Of a stretch of DNA of 64,000 bases, positions 56,177-64,000 are shown piece by piece (the first letter of the stretch is position 1; every line of letters starts with the position of its first letter). The notes beneath the pieces were generated by a model. The model worked only from the letters and a program-made list of their open reading frames with translations. It made no database searches and was not told the origin of the DNA. The stretch is from Dastarcus helophoroides (lineage: Eukaryota; Arthropoda; Insecta; Coleoptera; Bothrideridae). The DNA lies in assembly GCA_028583605.1 (NCBI GenBank), contig CM053329.1:11146501-11210500 (forward strand), given 5' to 3'. The position numbers and the translations under genes were made by a program.

Positions 56177-56645
56177 TTTTTAAACTCGAAAAATCAATAT
56201 TTTCTTCAAATTTTAAGCATTACCGGCGTTGTTATATGCTGTAATAATTAAAAAGAGAGAGTACATTACCTAAATTATGTTAGAAAATCAATTTTTAAAT
56301 CAATAATTTTTAAAAAATTAAAGTCAAATTAAAATAAAGTCACCCGGAACTACACCGAAAACCGGAAAAACCTCTATTTTTGTCGGAATGGAACCGATAT
56401 GATTTTGTCCCAGAAGGAAAAAAGAAAACCGGAACGAAAAAAATAGTAGTTCGATGCCATGTGCGAAATATCGAATTTTATCGAACTTTCGAGTCAAAAT
56501 CGAAGTTTCAAGAGTGAATAGAAATTTTGAGTAGAAATTCAAAATTTAGAAAGTAAAACCGATCGAATTTAAAAAAATTATGTTGGGAATAAAGTCGCAA
56601 TGTTAAGAAACAATCTAGATTACCAGAAAAAGTTTACATTTTGAC
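56177..56645. repeat. remnant of TTTCGA array
   Basis: Degenerate A-rich array, with an insert around 56340-56460 (CCGGAACTACACCGAAAACC) that I cannot place. Confidence 0.5.
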
Positions 56646-56649
56646 TGAG

Positions 56650-57919
56650 CTCTAAAGAATCTTCCAGACCAAGCTGTCAAATACTTTGGAGACATAACAA
56701 ATTTAATGTTCAAAAATTGGTATTTTCCCACAAGTCTGCAAACGTTATCTTTATTCCTAAGCCGAGTAAGGCGGGGAATTTTCCCCAAAATTACAGATCA
56801 ATACGCCTCTTATCCAACTTGGGAAAGATGGGGGAGAGGATTATGAAGAAGCGTCTGCAGAACATCATCAGCGATAGCGACATCATTCCTAAGGAACAAT
56901 TGGGGTTCCAACCAATGCACTCTACCTCGGACCAATAGCTGCGGGTGGTTGAAAAAATCACACACCTCATGAACTGAAATCAAGTAGCAGGAGCAATTTT
57001 CTTCGATATCTCCAAGGCATTTGGCACAGTTTGGCACCAAGGATTAGTCTTTAAGATGCATCACTGCGGGATACCTCTAGCGATGGTTCAAATGGTAAGC
57101 TCGGTCCTGCACCAGCGCTCATTTAAAGCGAAGGTGGGACAGGAATTGTCTAACCAGTATAGGTTGAGGTATGGCGCTGCCTTGTCTCCGCTCCTATACC
57201 GTCTGTTCACAGCAGAGATTCCAAGAACCGACCAGACGACATTGGCGACCTATGCTGATGACATGGCGTTATTGGCAAATTCTCCAAGTCCAGAATTGGT
57301 CACAAGACGGCTACAGACAGCGACAGACGAACTCCTAGAATATTTTTGTACATGGAGATTCAAAGTCAACGCAGACAAGACCCAAACAGTTTTCTTCACC
57401 AGAAGAAGACTCCAACCATATGGTCATATTCATGTCCAGGGGCAAATGGTCGACTGGAGACTTCAGGCAAAGTATTTAGAGGTAATACTAGACAGAATAC
57501 TGACATTTCAAGATCACATCAATTATGCAGTATCCAAGGTCAAGGAACTGCTGCTAGCAATGATTGGTAGAAATAGCAAACTGTCCATAGGGCTTAAAGT
57601 TTTGCTGTACACATCAATCATGAGACCAGCGATGACCTACGCATCTGTAGCATGGTCACAAGCTATCGATAACCAGATGAAGAAACTTCAGGTGTTCCAG
57701 AACGTCTTTCTAAGACAAGCCATGGATGCTCCATGGTTTGCTAGAAGAGATCAACTCCATAGAGAAGTCAACCTACCTAAGGCAGGAGATTTCCTCAGGC
57801 AAGTAAATTCTAGGACAATGTTGAGAGTGGAAAAGCATCCCAACGAACTAGTTCGATAGGCAGTGGATTGCGATCCAAACATTCCAACCAGGATCAGAAG
57901 GCCGAGGATGGTCCTCTAG
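56650..57919 (+). pseudogene. Jockey-like LINE reverse transcriptase, 5'-truncated and broken
   Basis: Non-LTR retrotransposon reverse transcriptase, which copies element RNA at a nicked target. Frames in order: NVIFIPKPSKAGNFPQNYRS, LLSNLGKMGERIM, GFQPMHSTSDQ, then TAG at 56936-56938 and TGA at 56975-56977, FFDISKAFGTVWH, YADDMALLA (Tyr at 57251), the thumb and C-terminal part with VNADKTQTVFFTRRR, TYASVAWSQA and APWFARRDQLHREV, TAG at 57857-57859, and a tail to TAG at 57917-57919. Damage: KAFD is now KAFG, and the usual PQGSVLSP motif reads YGAALSP. There is no endonuclease domain or ORF1. The clade is Jockey-like by motif style. It is a dead copy. Confidence 0.9.
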
Positions 57920-58124
57920 GCTACAACAGCAAATGTCTTCCCATATGGACATTTTTGTGTTTTGTTTCAGATAAAGTAGCGCCCAAGCGCTAATGCACTG
58001 TTCTAATGGAGAGATTGTGGGCCATTGGCTCGGCCCGAAGAAGCAGGGGTTTTAGTCGGTATCCGTTTATCGGAAGTCCGACACTATCTGGGTAATAACC
58101 CGACTGGGTGATAATCCACCGAGA

Positions 58125-58180
58125 GAAATCGCCTTACAAACACCTAGGAAAATATTCCCAGGTGTACGTAAGGCGATTTC
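58125..58180 (+). repeat. 3'-terminal hairpin of the LINE
   Basis: GAAATCGCCTTAC (58125-58137) pairs perfectly with GTAAGGCGATTTC (58168-58180). An inner ACACCT/AGGTGT stem extends it. It stands 8 bases before the poly(A) and could be the RNA structure recognised by the element's own reverse transcriptase. Confidence 0.85.
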
Positions 58181-58197
58181 CCCGGCTTAAAAAAAAA

Positions 58198-60187
58198 GAG
58201 GGACCGCGACCGTTCTGCCAAGTGCAAGCAAGTCGATTGTTGGTTATGATTTCTGCTATGCGTCTCAGCTCATAACACCATTGCAGTCCACGAATAGGTT
58301 GCATTTTTTTTTCTATTTGGATATTGTTAATATGTCTGAATTATAAATGTTGTGAAATAGTCAATAACATTAGAAGTAATTTGTATTACAAATGGCAAAT
58401 AAAAAACGAAATTATATACAAAAAATGTGCTTAGTAATTTACTAACTATTATGTCAGTATTGTCCTTACACTATTATTATTTTATTTTTCATTGCAAAGG
58501 CGCATTTTATAAACAAAGTAGATTCCTATCTATTAAGCTCTGGAGACACCTACTGTTCAATATCAGCTAACGCCCATATATCAAACTCCCTGAAAGACTT
58601 CCTTTAAAAGGTCGCACTTTTGGGAAATATAGTTCACGGCCCCATTTCCAACTACAAAAGAGTCAATTGCATTTATCCCCTGAAATTCTAGCCGAGAGAT
58701 TTCCGGCCGACGTAAATGGAAGGAGCTTTGTTTTCAAACAAAAACGAACTAAACGTTTCGAGAAATTCAGACAAGACGCAGCCAGCAGCCAGAAGAACCG
58801 GGTGACATAAAAATGTCTGAGTGAATCACGGCCGCCCTCTTTTATTGGTCGAAATAGAATTCGATGCAATTTATCATTTCTGCTGGATAGAGTTTCGCCC
58901 GTTTTCCTTTGTGGAAAATGGCGAACAGAAAGTTGCATTTTAAATGCACCCCCTCGCACCGAACTCAAATTGCATTCTCTGGCGTTTTATTGGTTTGAAG
59001 GATAAGACTAATTTAAACTTGGTAAACACTTAAATTGAACCGCTTCAAAGTCTCCGCGGGTTTTGTGGGGAGGCGTGTACTTAAGAGAATTATCCGCTAT
59101 TAAGGGTTGGTGTTTTCGAGAAATAAAACATGAAAACTGACAGGTGTTATTCCGAATCCTAACAAAGATCGAGTTTCCCGCGGACTGGAGCACAAGTATA
59201 CAAGTAATTCTTTTGTTTGATTTGTCTTGAGATTTTTTAAACAAATTCGCGTTACTGGGAACAACTTTTTCCAGTTCAGGAAAGATTAGTACATCTGAGT
59301 GCTAGTATGATAGGAATCTGGCCAATACGCATTGCACACTGCAGAAAAGTCCTGTCCAAGAAATGATATTTTTTAACAGTAGCAAAGATACTTTCTATTT
59401 GATTTTTATGAGATTAGTTTAGTTTGTAACTTTTGACCAGCCCTGTATACTGGAAAAATTGAAACCTTAAAAAATGACACTCTTAACATCAATTTATCAT
59501 AATTAGTTCCCTCAGTCAACCCCTTGATTGTCCCGTTTTTAATAAATAGTAATTTTGGTGGATGCGCCAGGTAATAATAGGCTTTTTTCTATTTTTAGAT
59601 AAATAACGCTCCAAAATCGAATGTCGTTCGCAAGATATATTTATAGTTATTTAATGTTTACATGTGTTTGTGTTTCTAAATTACTACTTATGTAGTAAAC
59701 ATCATGCTTTGTTTGGTATTTTATGCAATAAATCAATTGTAACCGCGCAAGAAAACAAATAAACACGCCAATTTAGGAATGAAATTTTCCATAAAAAGTT
59801 GTACGGTCGGCTATCATGCTATTTCGCGTTTATTCACCTTGAACGAGGAATTTAAATTTAAAGTCATGCAAATTTCGTTGGCGTGAGAAACTCGACGTGA
59901 TAATTAGACCAAAATAATAATTCTCGCAACCTTACATCGATTGGAGTTTTGGTCATTTGAAAAGTGATATTATTTGAAATGGGAATTTGTTCACAGGTCT
60001 TTTAGAGTTATTAAGGTACCAAGGATAATAACTAGAGACCGGATTATAGGCAACTTGCATATGCATCCATATTTTGCATATTTCGGCATATTTTTATTGC
60101 ATTCGGCAAGAAAAAGTGTAAAGTTGAACACTAAAATAAGATATTACCTTATATTAAAGTCACTATTTTTTAAAAATATATACTCTG
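58198..60187. other. unclassified unique-looking DNA
   Basis: 2 kb of normal complexity. Minus frames of 101 codons (58663-58968) and 78 codons (59008-59244) show no domain, and I saw no splice-flanked exon of Kdm3. AGCCCTGTATAC at about 59444 mirrors the TATACAGGG at 3331 and may be another end of the same unknown transposon family. Confidence 0.45.
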
Positions 60188-60608
60188 CAGCACAAAATAA
60201 ATAAAAACCAGAAAGTTAACTCTAGCCTTATCTCTTTGTGGTTGATGCGGACAGCCCGTGACCTCGAATTATTATAAACTGCTTTTTTACATAGGCGCAC
60301 CGCATATTATTTCAATTATTATGTTATGATTTTATTTGAGTAATTGTTTAAATTACTTTAAAAAATTAAATCCTGCAACAAAATTGGTGGAATGAAATAT
60401 ATAACTTCAATTTTAAAGAAAAGGAGCCATAGAAATGGATAAATTGCCGGATTCGATACCTATAAAATCTCGGACCTTTCCACCTCCACTACACTGAGCA
60501 GTTTCAAACTAGATTTTCAACATAGACGGGCTCGAAAGGTCACGAAACTCAAACGGTCGGTTGAGGAGAGTTGACCTTCTGGTTGTTATTGATTTTGTGG
60601 CAATAGTA
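60188..60608 (+). repeat. dispersed duplicate, copy B
   Basis: Diverged copy of 11808-12207, 48 kb away. After it, TTTTGTATTTCAAAGAGA (about 60664) recalls the acceptor region TTTTGTATTTTGCAG of the pacifastin-like gene, but no Cys-rich exon follows. Confidence 0.75.
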
Positions 60609-61780
60609 GGTTGTTCTCTTCAAATTTTGAATTGTCGAACTAATTTCGTAATTTTTAAAATCTTTTGTATTTCAAAGAGATAAAGAAGCCAACATTTTCA
60701 AGATCAAAGTCGAAATTTCTAAAATTGAAAATACATATTTCAGAATGGAGTTTACAGTTGATTTTATCTATTATTATTATTTGAAACTTCAACTCTCATT
60801 TGGAAATTTGACCTTTAATTTCGGAAATACGAAATTTCTATTTTGTCTTCTCAATTTTTAATAAGAAGATCTTCTAAACTGATATCTCTTCAACGCATTT
60901 GTAAATAATCCCAAATCAATTAAGTTAAAAAAAAAATTCAACAATACATTAATTATTTATCTCATTTCGATGTCCAATGAATAATTAGCGAGAATAAATA
61001 CCATCTAGTGTTGTTTTAATTAGTTTAGTCAGTATTTAATTACTGGGGAGTTTTAAATCAAAAACCACCAACATACTCTTCTGTAGGGCAACTAATAAAT
61101 TAGTAAATCGAATAATTAGAACTGGCGTTTTGTTTACAATGTAAAAGCAAATGATGGTAATTATGCTAAACAAAGTTGTAAATTGGGGCATATTCAAAAT
61201 GGAAAATTGGTAAACATGTAAGCTTATTTCAAATTGTAGAGAGAAAATTCAATTTGTAGTTATAGAAAAATCCTATAACATGTATATTGTTAAAATTGTT
61301 TACCCCCCTGATCGGTTTAAATAATAAAGGTAAAAAATTTTTTAACAATTGCCTGTATCCTTTTCTAGATTTCTACATTTATGAAAAAAATTAATGTTGT
61401 TAACGAACAGTTTTTACTACATGTTTATTATTAGAAGCTTTTAAAAGGCTAGTAGGGAGATACACAGAGGAAGAAATTACAAATAGGCTTCAGACGTATG
61501 TCGAATGTTTATAAGTACTTAGGGATATTAAGGAGATACGTAGTAAGTGCTTGGATAAATCGAATATTCTAGATGTGAGGAATACCAACATAAGCCAGCA
61601 ATTGCACCCTAAGGGGGTTATTTGTTAATAACGGTTGTTTAAAAAAATATGTCAACGAGGGTCCTAATTTACCCAAACATTCAATTTCTCAGGTCAGGTA
61701 CATTGTACTTATAAATATTTATTTTTCATAAAAATAAATTAATAAAATTAATAAATATAAATATCCAGTCAACATTTCGA
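60609..61780. other. unclassified, partly TTTCGA-like
   Basis: 60640-60870 has scattered array-like words. The rest is plain AT-rich sequence with no gene seen. Confidence 0.45.
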
Positions 61781-64000
61781 TAAGAGTCGTAAGTTTAAAA
61801 AGTGTTCATTTTATAGACTAAATTTTTAAACATGTAGAAAATTCCAAAAAAAAGGCTATATTTTCAAAAAATCTGAAGCTTCAAAAAAGGATAAAAAGAG
61901 CATTTTCGTATTATTTTTTTTAGAAAGTCGAAGTTTAGATCAATTAAATTCTTTTTTTTAAAGGCAAAATTTACAAAAGCAGTCGAAATTTCAAGAAAAA
62001 GTCGAACTTTTTTAGAAAAAGGTCACTTTGTAAGTCGACATTTCAAAAAAATTTAAAGACAAACTCAATTTTCATAAAAGAAGTCAACATTTCTAGAAAA
62101 ATCTAAGATTAAAAAGTCAGAATGTTGAAAAGTCTAAATTTAGGAGTCAAAATTTTGAAATAAATCGAAATTTTTCAAAAGAAATATTTTGGTAAGTATT
62201 TAAAAATAAATTCGAAATTTCCAGAAAAGGTTGATATATCGAAGGACATTTTTTGTAAATCAAAAAAATCTAAAATTTAGAAAAATTCAAAATTTTAAAA
62301 GAACCGTGATAGAAGAAAACAATTTTGAGAAAAGTCAGAATACTAAGAAAGTCAAAATTTCGAAATAAGAGGAATTTTTCAAAAAAAAAGGTACCAATTT
62401 TCAATCAAAATTTAAAAAAAAAATCGAAATCTTCATAAATTTTGAAGTTAAAAAAATGACAAAAAAAGTATTTTTGTATGTTTTTGAGAAAAAAGACGTC
62501 ATCTTTAAATATAGAACCTTAAAAAAATCCGGAAAAACCAACTGAAATTACACAAAAAGATTAACTTTTTGAAAAATTCAAAATTCTGAAAATCGAAATA
62601 CACAAAAAATTTTAAAAAAGTCTATAACTTTACAAAATTCATATTTTTAACAAGAGTGAAAATTTCTAGATAAACTTGAAATTAAGGAAAAACTACGAAA
62701 CTTTCAAGTCACATATTGAAAAGTCTAAACTTACCGAAATCAAAATTTGAATAAATCAAAATTTCAAAACAAGTTCTAATTTTCAAAGAGCAAATTTTTT
62801 TGACAATGTTTTCAAGAAAAGTCGACATTCTCCGAAAAAGCTAAAATTTCCAAAAAATCAGACATTTTTAAAAAATAGTCAAAATCGAAATAAAAAAATC
62901 TAAATTTTTGAAAAATTGTCACATTTTAAAAAAGTCGATAGTTTCAACTTAAGTAAAAATTTCGAGAAAAACCGACAAAAAGTAGAAATTTTGAAACGAA
63001 ACTAGAAATTCTAAATTTCAAAAAGTACTTTTTTAAAAGAGTCAAAATTTCGCAAAAAAACTTAAAATTTAGAAAAAATCAAATTTTCGAAAAAGGTCAA
63101 TTTCAATAAGTCAAAATTTTGAGAATAAGCCGAAATTTATTGAAAAAATACTTTTTTAAAAAGAGTTAAGATTTCGCAAAAAAATCTAAATATTAGAAAA
63201 AATCAAATTTTTGAAAAAGATTTGTTTCAACAAAAGTAAAAACTCTGAGAAAAAGTCGAAATTTTCATCAAAAACAATCTAAATATTTAGTCAGAATTTC
63301 GATAGAGTCGGAAGTTTAAGAAGGTACTATTTTAGAGTTAAAATCTCGCAAAAAGAATTTAAATTCCAGAAAAAATCATATTTTGAAAACAGCTCAATTT
63401 CAACATTTTCGAAATAAATAAAATGGCAAAAAAAAGTTTTTGGAAGTCATTGAGTAGAAGTCGACATTTTAAAGACTCGAATTTTTCAAAACACGTTACA
63501 ATTTTCAACAAAAACCGGTTGTTTTTGTAAAAAACCGAATTTTACAAAAATATTCGCAATTACGAGAAAAAGTCGAAATTCAAACTTTGAAAACACACAT
63601 TTTTAAAAAATACTCAAAATTTCGAGGAGAAAATCTAAAATTTAGCAAATTTTCAAAAGAAGTCAATTTCAACATAAGTAAACATTTTAAGAAACTGGAG
63701 AAATTAAAAATAGTCGAAAATTTCAAAAATAAGTTTTTAACATAAAGTCGAGATTTTAGAAGTCGATTTTTTTAGAACCAGTGAAAATTTTAAACAAAGC
63801 CGAAATATTTAAAAATATTTGAAAACATTCGAAATTACGAGAAAAAGTCGAACTTTTAAAAAAGTCGGAATCCAAAATTTTGAAAAACACATTTTTAAGA
63901 AATAGTCAAAATTTCGCCGACAAAATCCACATTTTCGATAAAATCAAATTCTCAAAAGCAGTAAATTTCAACAAAAGTAAAAATTTTAAGAAACGGTCAA
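61781..64000 (-). repeat. TTTCGA array, A-rich polarity, open at the window end
   Basis: The plus strand reads AAAAGTCGAAATTTT-like words. Longer units are visible: TTTCAACAAAAGTAAAAA(C/T) with GAGAAAAAGTCGAAAT recurs at about 62945, 63225 and 63970, and AAATATTCG.AATTACGAGAAAAAGTCGAA recurs at 63548 and 63827. It runs off the window. Confidence 0.85.

Larger units (their letters stand above)
56650..58197 (+). mobile_element. Jockey-like non-LTR retrotransposon, 3' part
   Basis: Covers the broken reverse transcriptase, an approximately 270-base 3' untranslated region and a 9-base poly(A) tract (58189-58197), which marks the 3' end. The 5' junction is only approximate. No target duplication was identified. 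Confidence 0.82.

Noticed and set aside
58663..58968. 101-codon minus frame as the missing first Kdm3 exon
   Set aside because: No resemblance to the expected N-terminal region and no donor in the required phase. The first exon is probably outside the window.
60609..60720. A second pacifastin-like exon after the copy of the exon-2 upstream region
   Set aside because: TTTTGTATTTCAAAG resembles the acceptor region, but the AG context and the six-cysteine frame are absent.

Overview
The window is eukaryotic, very AT-rich and dominated by repeats. It looks like an insect nuclear chromosome. The evidence is arthropod-type transposons (two mariner relics, a Jockey-like LINE, hAT ends, a hAT MITE), spliced genes with GT..AG introns, a TATA/TCAGT core promoter, and a small secreted pacifastin-like peptide, a family known from arthropods. 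A gall wasp or other parasitoid wasp is possible, but I cannot establish the order. I see no bacterial or organellar features and no CRISPR array.

Left part (1-12.5 kb): a dead mariner is broken by an 882-bp solo LTR with a CAAT target duplication. A second, unrelated solo LTR follows. A two-exon gene then encodes a 62-residue cysteine-rich secreted peptide (exons 2341-2422 and 12338-12444). Its 9.9-kb intron is mostly a degenerate simple-repeat array with the recurring motif TTTCGACTTTTT. About 9 kb of that intron is bracketed by roughly 295-bp inverted repeats and holds a dead copy of exon 1.

Middle (12.5-36.5 kb): the same degenerate array continues, switching strand polarity repeatedly and containing foldbacks. 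A young LTR retrotransposon sits inside one foldback as a tandem LTR-internal-LTR-internal-LTR unit (14031-25552) with one outer ATTT target duplication. It is oriented on the minus strand by a TGGCGCCCAACG-type primer-binding site and a polypurine tract, and it shows no gag or pol.

Right part (36.5-56.2 kb): two minus-strand exons (52372-52533 and 37871-37984) join in phase and encode part of the N-terminal region of a KDM3/JMJD1 histone H3K9 demethylase. The 14.4-kb intron between them holds a mariner 5' end, a higher-order repeat version of the TTTCGA array, a hAT MITE with an 8-bp target duplication, a solo LTR, a 387-bp insertion with hammerhead-like cores on both strands, and a roughly 260-bp satellite carrying a TTGACAAACAG...CTGTTTGTCAGG hairpin. 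The satellite continues past the upstream exon to 56.2 kb as a roughly 540-bp higher-order unit.

Far right (56.2-64 kb): a broken Jockey-like reverse transcriptase with a 3' hairpin and poly(A), unclassified single-copy-looking DNA, a diverged copy of the sequence that lies just before the pacifastin exon 2, and another A-rich block of the TTTCGA array running off the window.

Only the pacifastin-like gene and Kdm3 look like functional host genes. All boundaries and similarities were judged by eye from the sequence; family names come from general knowledge, not from a search.
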